From Allobosea sp. LC85 (GTDB lineage: Bacteria > Pseudomonadota > Alphaproteobacteria > Rhizobiales > Beijerinckiaceae): a stretch of 64,000 nucleotides of DNA. The translations under genes and the position numbers were made by a program. The notes beneath the pieces are model-generated. The model worked only from the letters and a program-made list of their open reading frames with translations. It was not told the origin of the DNA and ran no database searches. The stretch spans positions 159,941-223,940 of the forward strand of contig NZ_JPKG01000019.1 of the NCBI RefSeq assembly GCF_000735605.1. The letters run 5' to 3'. Shown piece by piece: positions 35,668-44,951 of this stretch; within the stretch, counting starts at the first letter, position 1; every line of letters starts with the position of its first letter.

Positions 35668-36117
35668 TCAATGGACCTTCTCGCTATGCAGGACGTAATT
35701 GGCCAGTCGGTACAGGCGCGAGGCCAGATCACGCGACAGCGCGACGCTGAAATCGGGAACGGTGCCGAGCAACTCGAAGAACAGATCCTTCGGCAGGCGC
35801 AGAGCGCAGACCTCGGTCTTTGCGACAGCTTCGCCGAGATAGGCCTGCTCGCTCAGCATCGGCACGTCGCCGAAGATGCTTCCTGTCTCGAACTGGAAGC
35901 GCTTGGCGGGGCGTTCCCCCTCCGTGTGCAGCAGCTCCACCTCTCCCTCCAGGATGAAATAGACGCCTTCCGGCCTCTCTCCTTCCCGGATGATGACGGT
36001 CCCCGGCTCAAAGTGCAGGCGCTCACCCATCAAGGCTACAAGCTTGAGCCGCGGCGCCGGCAGGCTGCGAAAGAGCGGGATGCTCCGCAGGCAGGTGATA
36101 TCGCTCTCGAGCGTCAT
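35668..36117 (-). CDS. Cyclic-nucleotide-binding-like domain protein
   Basis: The 149-residue protein is a single CNB fold: IPLFRSLPAPRLKLVALMGE, EPGTVIIREGERPEGVYFILEG, then the phosphate-binding cassette region FGDVPMLSEQAYLGEAVA. Canonical cassettes read FGE...PRxA. Here Glu is Asp and no Arg stands at the ligand position, so cAMP binding cannot be assumed. No DNA-binding domain is present. The ATG overlaps the ABC gene's stop (ATGA), and its stop lies 16-67 bases before the cyclase-like gene, so the three are one operon. Confidence 0.82.
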   Translation of the reverse strand: MTLESDITCLRSIPLFRSLPAPRLKLVALMGERLHFEPGTVIIREGERPEGVYFILEGEVELLHTEGERPAKRFQFETGSIFGDVPMLSEQAYLGEAVAKTEVCALRLPKDLFFELLGTVPDFSVALSRDLASRLYRLANYVLHSEKVH

Positions 36118-38852
36118 TGTCGCACCTCTACCCCCTCGGCGACCCGCAACGGAGGTGAAACGGTCTGATGTTCCGTTTCATCCTCGCCCTCGCTGTCGCC
36201 GTCTTCAATCACGCCGATGGATCCGTTGAACACGAGCCTCGGCGAAATGTCCCTGGCCAGACTACCATCACCAAGAAGTAGAAACAGTGTCATGCCGGCA
36301 CAATGCTTGCGCAAGCGGCTGATGATTTCGGCACCCTTGTTCGTCGTGGCAAGCAGTGCGCCTGGATCGAGGACCGCGATTTGCGGCGCCTTGATCAAGG
36401 CTTGGGCAAGTGGGATCGCGAGCCGGATCCGGGCCGGCAAATAGCGGCCGCGCAGCCCGCAATCGGTGTTGAGTCCGACACGATAGAGCGACCCGTCCAG
36501 ACCTGCGCGAGAAAGCGCCGTTCGCATGATATCGGCAACCTTGCGGCCGGCATCGCTGATACCGAAGCCGATGCGCCCGAACAGAAGATTGTCGCGGATG
36601 CTGGCGCCATCCATGACACGCTCCGGATCATAGAAATCGACCGAACTGGCAGCATCGGCCGGCAGATGGGCCTTGAAGCTTGCCCGCGCGCGCAGAATCC
36701 GCCGCCGCAGGGCATCATCGAGCAAGTTGAGGCGATGCTTCGGCTCGATATAGCCGAGCGCGAGCGCCATCAGGTTCCGCTCCGTTTCCGGATCGAGAGG
36801 GCTGCGCATATCGTGCTTGGCTAGAACGGATGCCAGGCCCTTGAGCGTCTCGAAATCGAAGTTCGTGCCAAAGGAATAGCGTTCGAACAAGGCATGACCG
36901 GCCGGCAGACCCTCGAAGATCTCGACCACGGTCGAGACGATGCGCGCACCTACTTCGACGAGCGGCTCGGTCAGCGCCTCGGCCTGCATCAGGGCGCGCG
37001 CATAGGGCTCGGCCAGCAGGGTATCATTGGCGAAGCGCGGCCCCTTGCGCGCTCCGAAGATCAGGTTCTCCGCAATGGTCGCATTGGCATTGTAGCGTTG
37101 GGGGTCGAATGTCTCGACCAGCCCGGCGAGCTTGCTCTTGGACAGCTCCGCTGCCACGACCTTGCGGGCTTCGGTGATCCTGTCGATGATCGACTGGTCG
37201 AGCGGCAGGACGACTTTGCCGTCCAATCCGAGCTCGTAGACGTCCTCGTCACAGCCAAGGACCTCCAGAATCCGCTGGATATGCGCTTCGAGTTCAGCGG
37301 CGTCGGCGAGCCCCACCCCTTCATAGTCGGTCCAGTCGGCCGTAAACGAGAAGGGCGTATTGCCGGAGCGAACCGCTTCGATCAGTCGCCTGTGCTCTTG
37401 GGGCGTGATCGGCTCCTTTGGCTTCAGGCTCGGCCGCCGGCGCCTGAGAGGCAGCAGGATATTGTCGCGCAGCGTGCCGTTGATGATCTCGACCTCCTGC
37501 CCGGCATAGCCGATCAGGTGGCTCGCTTTCTCGACTGAAAGCCGCGCAAGGCTGGTCTTGTCGATCAGAACCCGCCCCGAATAGGACATGACCTGCCGGC
37601 CGAGGATGCGGCCGAGAACGTCGCGCGCGCCCCCGGCTGGCCCGACGAGCGCAACGACGCCGGGGCGAGGCACCTGAAACGACAAGGGCGACAGCAGCGG
37701 CTGGCCGCGATTATCGAGCATCTGGACACTGTCGAGCCTGATCTCGCCCTTGTCGGGCAGATTCGAACAATCCTCCTTCTCGTCGAGCACCATTATCTCG
37801 TCAGGATTGAATTGGCCGATGACCTGTTCGTACTTGATGGTGACGTCGTTGCGCTGCTGATCCCAGTCGATCAGTTCCTTGATCGGCGGCGGCAGGTCGC
37901 GATAGGCCGCGATGACGGCGACGAGCTGGCCGATATCGAGCCGGCCCTGCAGGGCAAAATACCCTCCGACTGCGTAGAAGAAGAATGGCGTGATCTGCGC
38001 CAGCAGGTTGTTGAGGAACTTGACCGCGAATTTGCGTTTGTAGAGCGCGTAGCGGATGTCGAAGAGATTGCCGAGACGCCCGGCAATGTCCGACTGCACA
38101 TAGTTGGTGACACCGTGCCCCTGGATGGTCGGGCCGGCATCGACGATCTCGCCGATCCGCCCCGCGAGCAGGCGCGAGGCGATCTGCCGTTCGCGGCCAA
38201 GCCGCAACTGCTCCCGGCGCAGAATCGGAATGATGATCGCCTGGGCGATCACGATGATCAGTGCGATCGAGCCCAGCCAGACGCTTTGCGCCATGATGAA
38301 AACCAGCGCCGTCAACGCCTGGCTGAGCAGGAAGACCGGCTGGATGAAGGCATCGCCGACGAAGCCGCCGATCGGCTCGACCTCGTCCTTGATCATGCTC
38401 GCCACTTCGGCCGGCTTGACGGACCTGATGTCCTCCGGCTGGAAGCGCATGAGCTGGCTGAACAGGTCATAGCGCATGCGCCTCAGCATCCGCTCACCGA
38501 GGATGCCCTTGCGCACGTTGATGACGTACTTGAAGACGCCGTTGATCAGCACCAGCACAAGGAAATAGAGGCTCAGACCGAAGAGCAGCCCGAGTTGGCC
38601 GACCTGGAAGCCGTCGAAGAGGTGGAGGCTGCCGCCGCCGAGCATGTCCGGCCAATGCAGCGTGATGTCCATCAAGGTCGCGCTGGTCTTGCCGTCCTTG
38701 AAGGCTCCGCCCTGGATCGCATCGTTGACGATGCGCTTCGGCACATCGAACGAGACCCAGTAGAATGGAATCGAGGCAAGGATGATCAGCAGGACGACGA
38801 TCTGTTCGCCACGGCTCTTCTGCCAGATGTAACGAAAGAGGTTCGTCTCCAA
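36114..38852 (-). CDS. ABC exporter-like protein with degenerate, enlarged nucleotide-binding region
   Basis: The 912-residue protein has an ABC exporter transmembrane domain at about 15-330. The ATPase half is about 530 residues, twice the usual size. The P-loop position reads GPAGGARD (Arg at about 410 where Lys is required). A Q-loop-like word recurs three times: GTLRDNILLPL, ATIAENLIFGA and ASIRDNLLFGR. Near the C-terminus the signature region reads RGRYLPARIRLAIPLAQAL instead of LSGGQ. Walker B is IAVLDPG with Pro for the catalytic Glu, and the H-loop lacks His. ATP hydrolysis looks unlikely by the normal mechanism. It is the first gene of the operon with the CNB-like and cyclase-like genes. 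Confidence 0.85.
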   Translation of the reverse strand: METNLFRYIWQKSRGEQIVVLLIILASIPFYWVSFDVPKRIVNDAIQGGAFKDGKTSATLMDITLHWPDMLGGGSLHLFDGFQVGQLGLLFGLSLYFLVLVLINGVFKYVINVRKGILGERMLRRMRYDLFSQLMRFQPEDIRSVKPAEVASMIKDEVEPIGGFVGDAFIQPVFLLSQALTALVFIMAQSVWLGSIALIIVIAQAIIIPILRREQLRLGRERQIASRLLAGRIGEIVDAGPTIQGHGVTNYVQSDIAGRLGNLFDIRYALYKRKFAVKFLNNLLAQITPFFFYAVGGYFALQGRLDIGQLVAVIAAYRDLPPPIKELIDWDQQRNDVTIKYEQVIGQFNPDEIMVLDEKEDCSNLPDKGEIRLDSVQMLDNRGQPLLSPLSFQVPRPGVVALVGPAGGARDVLGRILGRQVMSYSGRVLIDKTSLARLSVEKASHLIGYAGQEVEIINGTLRDNILLPLRRRRPSLKPKEPITPQEHRRLIEAVRSGNTPFSFTADWTDYEGVGLADAAELEAHIQRILEVLGCDEDVYELGLDGKVVLPLDQSIIDRITEARKVVAAELSKSKLAGLVETFDPQRYNANATIAENLIFGARKGPRFANDTLLAEPYARALMQAEALTEPLVEVGARIVSTVVEIFEGLPAGHALFERYSFGTNFDFETLKGLASVLAKHDMRSPLDPETERNLMALALGYIEPKHRLNLLDDALRRRILRARASFKAHLPADAASSVDFYDPERVMDGASIRDNLLFGRIGFGISDAGRKVADIMRTALSRAGLDGSLYRVGLNTDCGLRGRYLPARIRLAIPLAQALIKAPQIAVLDPGALLATTNKGAEIISRLRKHCAGMTLFLLLGDGSLARDISPRLVFNGSIGVIEDGDSEGEDETEHQTVSPPLRVAEGVEVRQ

Positions 38853-39011
38853 GGGACGTCCTGTCTGGCGTACCGGATGGTGCGCCGCTCATTGTGTTTC
38901 GCGCCATATGTGTGTCAGTCACGGCACTTGCGCAATGTCGCAATGCGGCATGCCCGCGGCTTGCTTGGCCTCCGGCCGCATGTTTCGATCACAATGCGCG
39001 GAGGGACGGAG

Positions 39012-40007
39012 ATGCGACTGAGACGTGTCGGACGGCGATTGGGACGGCGATTGGGACGGATCGTGGGGCTTGCCCTGCTTGCGCTGGCAACTCCGTCATA
39101 TGCCGCAGCACAGGACGAATCTTCGCTGCTCCTCAAAGATGGCTTCGATGCCGGGCGCTTCGCGCCCGAAGGCGGGCTCTACTACAAGGACAATGCCGAG
39201 CAGCGCGCCGGACTGGTTACATTTCAGGAGAAGAGCGTCCTCGACGGCAGAGGCGCGCTCACCCTGTCGGTCAAGCCGCTCTGCGCGAAGGGTGCACGCA
39301 ACTGCAGCGAAAGGGCCGAGGTCTGGGAGAAGCCCGAGGTCCTCGCAAGCTATGATCAAACGGTCTGGTACGGCTTCGCCATGCGTCTCGATGATCCCGT
39401 GCCGCAAGACGACGCCCGCTATGTCATGGCGCAATGGAAGCGCCAGATCACGCCCGGAGCCGAGGGGGACTATTCGCCCTTTCTGGCGCTCAGGCTGTTT
39501 CGCGGACGGCTTGGCGTCACGGTCGAGACCGACATGATCGAGGTCTTCCCGATCGGCGGCGCGGAACGTCCGGATGGCTGCCTCCCCGGAGAGGCCCTGG
39601 CCTTGAACCGTCGTGTCGCCCGGCAGACGCGCGCACTCGTTGCGCTCCAAACCGGCAGCACGCGGGCCGACTATCCCGCCTATTTCAATGCCTGCGCACC
39701 AGCGATCCAGGTGACCCATCACGCCGGGTTGCCGCCGGTTCGAGCGGGTTGGATCGACTTCGTCTTTCGCTCGAGCCCCGGCCCGCAGGGCAACGGCCAT
39801 ATCGAGATCGTGGCGAATGGACTGCATGTCGCCACGATCAAGGGCCCGGTCGGCCATCGCGGTTCCGGCCTCGGAAAGAAGCAATATTTCAAGTTCGGAC
39901 CTTACCGTGCCGCCAACAAGGGCTCGTGGAGCATAAGCTATGACGATTTCCGACGCGGACCGCGTTGCGCGGATGTCATCCGGAACGGGCAGTGTCCGCC
40001 AGAATGA
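39012..40007 (+). CDS. Exported polysaccharide-lyase-like protein
   Basis: The 331-residue protein starts at the ATG at 39012 after GGAGGGACGGAG. Its basic signal peptide ends near SYAAAQ. The mature part has the jelly-roll pattern of the heparin lyase I-like / PL20-type family (KDGFDAGRF, YVMAQWKRQ, GWIDFVFRSS, KFGPYRAANKG). It would cut an acidic or neutral glycan in the periplasm or outside the cell. It lies divergently beside the ABC-like operon inside the glycan neighbourhood. The exact family is uncertain. Confidence 0.7.
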   Translation: MRLRRVGRRLGRRLGRIVGLALLALATPSYAAAQDESSLLLKDGFDAGRFAPEGGLYYKDNAEQRAGLVTFQEKSVLDGRGALTLSVKPLCAKGARNCSERAEVWEKPEVLASYDQTVWYGFAMRLDDPVPQDDARYVMAQWKRQITPGAEGDYSPFLALRLFRGRLGVTVETDMIEVFPIGGAERPDGCLPGEALALNRRVARQTRALVALQTGSTRADYPAYFNACAPAIQVTHHAGLPPVRAGWIDFVFRSSPGPQGNGHIEIVANGLHVATIKGPVGHRGSGLGKKQYFKFGPYRAANKGSWSISYDDFRRGPRCADVIRNGQCPPE

Positions 40008-40107
40008 GCGCGCGCAAGACAGAGATTGGCAAGACGCTACTTTCCACGTCTAGTGCCGGGAACCCGGTGACCCGGGAGCGAATACGGGGTTCAGGCGTTA
40101 GCGGCTC

Positions 40108-41988
40108 ATGGATATCTTGCGGATCAGCGATTTGCGGATCGGCTTCACGGTGCACGGGTTCGCCCGGGATGTCGTGAAGGGGGTCAGTCTGCGTGTCCCC
40201 GCGGGCAAGACGGTGGCTCTCGTCGGCGAATCCGGGTCCGGCAAATCGGTCATCTCGCAGGCGATCATGGGGCTCCTGCCCCGGGCCGGCGCCGTTACCG
40301 GCGGTGAGATCTTGTTTCGCGATCCGCTCGATCAGGGCATCGTGGTCGATATTGCCGGACTGACAGCTGAAGGCGAGGAGATTCGCGCGCTGCGCGGCGG
40401 CCGCATCGGCATGATCTTCCAGGAGCCGATGTCCTCGCTTTCACCGGTGCACACCATCGGCAACCAGATCGAGGAAGCCCTGCAGTTGCATCGCCCGACG
40501 GATGATGCTTCGGCACGTCGGCAGATCGAGACGATGCTCCGGCGGGTCGGCTTCAAGGACCCGGTGCGCGCCTACGGCTACTACCCGTTCGAGCTTTCGG
40601 GCGGCCTGCGTCAGCGCGCCATGCTCGCCATGGCGCTGATCTGCCAGCCCGCGCTGCTGATCGCAGATGAGCCGACCACCGCCCTCGACGTCACCATCCA
40701 GGCCCAAGTGCTCGACCTGATGCGAGATCTCCAGGCCGAGATGGGCATGGCGATCCTGCTCATCACCCATGATCTCGGCGTCGTTGCCAACATGGCCGAC
40801 GAGGTCGTGGTGATCTACCACGGCGAGATCATGGAAAGCGGGCCTGTCGAGGATATCTTCCGGCGCCCGCGACACCCTTATCTGAAGGCGCTGCTGAAAG
40901 CCTCGCCGCATTTCGACATGCAGGAAGGCGAGCGGCTGGTCGCATTGCGCGAGGCGCGCGCCCAGTCTCCGGCCACGCCGCGCGCCGCCCCGGTGATCTC
41001 CCGACCTGCCAATGCGCCGCCTTTGCTGAGCGTGCGCCACCTGCGCAAGACCTACACCACCGGTTCGCGCGGTTTCTTCAGCAAGGGCACCCAGACAACG
41101 GTCCTGGCCGTCGACGATGTCGGTTTCGACATCGCGCGCGGCGAATGCCTCGGCCTTGTCGGCGAGAGTGGCTGCGGCAAGACCACCGTCAGCAAGATCA
41201 TCATGCGCGCGATCACGCCCGATGCCGGCGTGGTCACCTTCAATGACGGTTTCGGCCCGACGGACGTCCTCTCCCTGCAGGGCGAGGAATTGCGGCGGTT
41301 CCGCCAGCGGGTCCAGATGATTTTCCAGGACCCCGTCTCGTCTCTGTCGCCCCGCATGACAGTCATGAACATCCTGCGCGAGCCGCTGGTGATTCATGAG
41401 CGCGGGGACGGCGCCGAGCAGACCGCCCGCGTGCGCAGCCTGATGGAGAGCGTCGGGCTCGATCCGCGCTTCCTCAGCCGCTACCCGCATTCCTTCTCCG
41501 GCGGCCAGCGCCAGCGCATCGGCATCGCGCGTGCGCTCGCGCTCGATCCGGACCTGATCGTTTGCGACGAGCCGGTATCGGCGCTCGACGTCTCGGTACA
41601 GGCGCAGATCCTCAACCTGCTCAAGGACCTGCAGGCCGAACGCGGCCTCACCTTCCTGTTCATTTCGCACAATCTTGCCGTGGTGAATTACATGGCAGAC
41701 CGGATCGCGGTCATGGCCAATGGCCACATCGTCGAACTCGCACCGCGGCACGCGCTCTTTGCCTCGCCCGCTCACCCCTATACGAAGGCCCTGCTGCGCT
41801 CGGTCCCCTTCGCCGATCTCGACCGCAAGCTCGATTTCAAGCTCGTCGCGCCCGGCGGCGCCTCCGATTACAGCCATTGGGCGCCAGCCTTCAGACCGGA
41901 GCCTGGGGTGAGCCTCGAGCCCCTGTCCCTAGGCGAAGGCCACTACGTCCTGGCGCGTCCGGAAGCAAACCACAGGGAGTTGGTCTGA
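40108..41988 (+). CDS. Peptide ABC transporter ATP-binding protein, two fused ATPase domains (YejF-like)
   Basis: The 626-residue protein carries two complete NBDs. The first has GESGSGKS near residue 43, LSGGLRQR and the Walker B of [12 protein letters not shown]. The second has GESGCGKTT near residue 354, FSGGQRQR and [12 protein letters not shown]. It energises import of oligopeptides or a peptide-like compound. The stop overlaps the binding-protein start as TGATG. Together with the next three genes it forms a YejABEF-like operon. Confidence 0.92.
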   Translation: MDILRISDLRIGFTVHGFARDVVKGVSLRVPAGKTVALVGESGSGKSVISQAIMGLLPRAGAVTGGEILFRDPLDQGIVVDIAGLTAEGEEIRALRGGRIGMIFQEPMSSLSPVHTIGNQIEEALQLHRPTDDASARRQIETMLRRVGFKDPVRAYGYYPFELSGGLRQRAMLAMALICQPALLIADEPTTALDVTIQAQVLDLMRDLQAEMGMAILLITHDLGVVANMADEVVVIYHGEIMESGPVEDIFRRPRHPYLKALLKASPHFDMQEGERLVALREARAQSPATPRAAPVISRPANAPPLLSVRHLRKTYTTGSRGFFSKGTQTTVLAVDDVGFDIARGECLGLVGESGCGKTTVSKIIMRAITPDAGVVTFNDGFGPTDVLSLQGEELRRFRQRVQMIFQDPVSSLSPRMTVMNILREPLVIHERGDGAEQTARVRSLMESVGLDPRFLSRYPHSFSGGQRQRIGIARALALDPDLIVCDEPVSALDVSVQAQILNLLKDLQAERGLTFLFISHNLAVVNYMADRIAVMANGHIVELAPRHALFASPAHPYTKALLRSVPFADLDRKLDFKLVAPGGASDYSHWAPAFRPEPGVSLEPLSLGEGHYVLARPEANHRELV

Positions 41989-43946
41989 TGACATCCCGCC
42001 GGCAGCATCCCACACGCCGCACCGCTCTCCTGCTCGGGGCCGGCGCCCTCGCCGCGCAGGGCCTGCCCCGTGGCGCACTCGCTCGCGAACCGAACCCGAT
42101 GGATTTCATCGACAGCCCCTTCTGGGCCGAGAAGGTGGCGGCGGGCACCCTGCCCGTGATCGCGCTTCGCCTGCCGGAAGAGCCTCGCGTGATCGAGGTG
42201 TCCGGCCCGGACCGCATCCCCGGGCGGCATGGCGGCACGATGCGCATGCTGATGGGCGACCAGCGCGACATTCGGATGATGACGCTCTACGGCTATACCC
42301 GGCTCCTCGTTTATGACGACAACCTTGAACTCGCCCCGGATATCCTGGAGGCTGTCGACGTCAAGGACGGCCGCATCTTCACGCTCAAGCTGCGGCAGGG
42401 GCATCGCTGGTCCGACGGCAGCCCCTTCACCACCGAGGATTTCCGCTATTGGTGGGAAGATTTCGCCAACAACCGGCGGCTCTCCCCGGGCGGGCCGCCC
42501 CAGGCCCTGCTCGCGGGCGGCGAGAAGCCGGACTTCGAAGTGCTGAGCGAGACCGAGGTCCGCTACAGCTGGAGCAAGCCGAACCCGATCTTCCTGCCCT
42601 CGCTTGCCGGCGCCCAGCCGACCTATATCTACATGCCGTCGGGCTATCTGAAGCAGTTCCACGAGCGCTATGCCGACAAGGTCACGCTCTACGCCCGCGT
42701 CAAGGCCACGCGCGTCAAGGACTGGGGCTCCCTGCACGAGCGGTTCTCGCGGATGTACAGGCCCGAGAACCCCGATCTGCCGACGCTCGATCCCTGGCGC
42801 AATCTGACACCGCTTCCGGCCGAGCAGTTCACCTTCCAGCGCAACCCCTATTTCCACCGCGTCGACCAGGCCGGGCGGCAGCTGCCCTATGTCGACGAAG
42901 TGACGATGACGATCGGCACGAATTCGCTGATCCCGGCGAAGACCGCAGCCGGCGAAAGTGACCTGCAGGCGCGTTATCTCCGCTTCGACAACTACACATT
43001 CCTGAAGGACGCCTCGAAGCGGATGAATTTCGAGGTCAGGCTCTGGAAACGGGCCGAAGGGTCCTGGTTCGCGCTGATGCCGAACCTGAATGCCATCGAT
43101 CCCGTCTGGCGTGATCTCAATCGCGATGTCCGTTACCGACGGGCCCTCTCCGTCGCGATCAATCGCAAGGACATCAACCAGGTCATCTTCTTTGGCCTTG
43201 CCAAGGAAAGCGGCAACACCGCGCTGCCCGAAAGCCCGCTTTATGACGCCAGCAACGCCAGTATGTGGATGCAGGCTGACCGGGCGCTTGCCAACCGCCT
43301 GCTCGACGAAATCGGGCTGAGCCGGCGCGACGCCGACGGTGTGCGGCTCCTGCCCGATGGCAGGCGCCTTGAATTTACCGTGGAAACCGCCGGAGAGAGC
43401 ACCGAAGAGACGGACATCCTCGACCTGATCAAACAGGATCTGCATGAGGTCGGGATCAAGATCTATCCCCGCTCGGCCCAGCGCGACGTCTTCCGTCGCC
43501 GCATCCTGGCCGGCCAGACCGTGATGTCGGCCTGGGCGGGTATGGACAACGCGCTGGTTGCGGCCGAGATGGAACCCGATGCGCTCGCCCCGACATCGTC
43601 CATGCAGTTCAACTGGCCGCGCTGGGGCCAGTTCCTGGAAAGCGGGGGCCGCGAAGGCGAAGAACCTGAGCTCCCCGAGGCGCAGGAGCTGGTCAGACTC
43701 TACCAGGCCTGGCGCAGCAGCGTGACCCATGAGGAGCGCAGAGCGATCTGGCGCACGATGCTGAGGATCAATGCCGAGCAGCTTTTCACCATCGGCGTGG
43801 TCAACGGCACGCTTCAGCCGGTCGTGGTCTCGCGCAATCTGCGCAATGTGCCCGAAAAGGGCCTGTACAGCTTCGAGCCGGGTGCTTTTTTCGGTCGCTA
43901 CATGCCCGACACCTTCTGGTTCGACGATGCTCAGGTGAAGAGCTGA
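41988..43946 (+). CDS. Periplasmic substrate-binding protein, peptide family 5 (YejA-like)
   Basis: The 652-residue protein has a twin-arginine signal (HPTRRTALLLGAGALAAQG) and a long SBP_bac_5 domain (DGRIFTLKLRQGHRWSDGSPFTTEDF near residue 125, ending DTFWFDD). The length fits YejA-like binding proteins for oligopeptides or microcin-C-like compounds. It starts at 41988, overlapping the ATPase stop; an upstream in-frame extension lies within the ATPase gene. It ends 3 bases before the permease gene. Confidence 0.9.
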   Translation: MTSRRQHPTRRTALLLGAGALAAQGLPRGALAREPNPMDFIDSPFWAEKVAAGTLPVIALRLPEEPRVIEVSGPDRIPGRHGGTMRMLMGDQRDIRMMTLYGYTRLLVYDDNLELAPDILEAVDVKDGRIFTLKLRQGHRWSDGSPFTTEDFRYWWEDFANNRRLSPGGPPQALLAGGEKPDFEVLSETEVRYSWSKPNPIFLPSLAGAQPTYIYMPSGYLKQFHERYADKVTLYARVKATRVKDWGSLHERFSRMYRPENPDLPTLDPWRNLTPLPAEQFTFQRNPYFHRVDQAGRQLPYVDEVTMTIGTNSLIPAKTAAGESDLQARYLRFDNYTFLKDASKRMNFEVRLWKRAEGSWFALMPNLNAIDPVWRDLNRDVRYRRALSVAINRKDINQVIFFGLAKESGNTALPESPLYDASNASMWMQADRALANRLLDEIGLSRRDADGVRLLPDGRRLEFTVETAGESTEETDILDLIKQDLHEVGIKIYPRSAQRDVFRRRILAGQTVMSAWAGMDNALVAAEMEPDALAPTSSMQFNWPRWGQFLESGGREGEEPELPEAQELVRLYQAWRSSVTHEERRAIWRTMLRINAEQLFTIGVVNGTLQPVVVSRNLRNVPEKGLYSFEPGAFFGRYMPDTFWFDDAQVKS

Positions 43947-43949
43947 CCG

Positions 43950-44951
43950 ATGCTGCTGAAATACATCCTCAAGCGCATCCTGCTGATGGTGCCGACGCTG
44001 CTGGTGACCAGCGCGTTGATCTTCTCCGTCATCAACCTGCCCGAGGGCGACTATTTCGAGACGCTTGCTGCCGAAATGCAGGCCCAGGGCGAGAAGGCCG
44101 ACCTCAGCCGCATCGAGTTCCTGAAAACGGAGTATGGCTTCGACAAGCCGCCGATCGAGCGCTATTTCCACTGGGTCACCGGGCTCATGCGCGGCGACAT
44201 GGGCTATTCCTTCGAATATCAGCGCCCGGTGCGGGAGATCGTCGGGGACCGATTGCTGCTGACGATGATCGTCTCCTTCGTCACCATCATCTTCACCTGG
44301 GTCGTCGCCTTCCCGATCGGCATCTATTCCGCCACGCATCAGTACAGCTGGGGCGATTACGGCCTTACATTCCTCGGGCTGATCGGGCTTGCCGTGCCGC
44401 ATTTCCTGCTGGCGCTGGTCTTCATGTATTTCGCCAATGTCTGGTTCGGCACCTCGATCGGGGGGCTCGTCGATCCACAATATCTCAACCAGCCGATGAG
44501 CTGGGCGAAGCTCCGCTCGGTGCTGGAGCATCTCTGGATACCCGTCATCATCATCGGCGCCGGCGGCACGGCCGGCATGATCCGCGCCGTGCGCGCCAAC
44601 CTGCTCGACGAACTCCAGAAGCAGTACTACGTCACGGCCCGCGCCAAGGGGCTGCCGCCCGGCAAGGCGCTGCGCAAATACCCGCTGCGCATGTCGCTGA
44701 ACTTCTTCATCTCCGATATCGGCGACATTCTGCCGTCGATCGTCTCCGGCGCTGAGATCGTCGCCATCGTGCTCTCGTTGCAGACGACCGGTCCGCTGCT
44801 GATCCGCGCCCTGCAGGCGCAGGACATGTACCTCGCCGGCTCCTTCCTGATGTTCCTCTCGTTCCTGACCGTGATCGGCGTGCTGATCTCAGACATCGCG
44901 CTCGCGATCCTTGATCCGCGCATCCGCCTCCAGGGAGCGGCAACCAAGTGA
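43950..44951 (+). CDS. Peptide ABC transporter permease (YejB/DppB-like)
   Basis: The 333-residue permease begins LLKYILKRILLMVPTLLV and has about six membrane helices. It carries the EAA-type loop near residue 235 (YVTARAKGLPPGKALRKYPLR) that contacts the ATPase. The N-terminal periplasmic extension (GDYFETLAAEMQAQG) is as in YejB. It overlaps the next permease gene by 4 bases. Confidence 0.92.
   Translation: MLLKYILKRILLMVPTLLVTSALIFSVINLPEGDYFETLAAEMQAQGEKADLSRIEFLKTEYGFDKPPIERYFHWVTGLMRGDMGYSFEYQRPVREIVGDRLLLTMIVSFVTIIFTWVVAFPIGIYSATHQYSWGDYGLTFLGLIGLAVPHFLLALVFMYFANVWFGTSIGGLVDPQYLNQPMSWAKLRSVLEHLWIPVIIIGAGGTAGMIRAVRANLLDELQKQYYVTARAKGLPPGKALRKYPLRMSLNFFISDIGDILPSIVSGAEIVAIVLSLQTTGPLLIRALQAQDMYLAGSFLMFLSFLTVIGVLISDIALAILDPRIRLQGAATK

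Noticed and set aside
41943..44531. An 862-codon minus-strand open frame
   Set aside because: It is antisense to the peptide-binding protein and permease genes, both of which match known families along their length.
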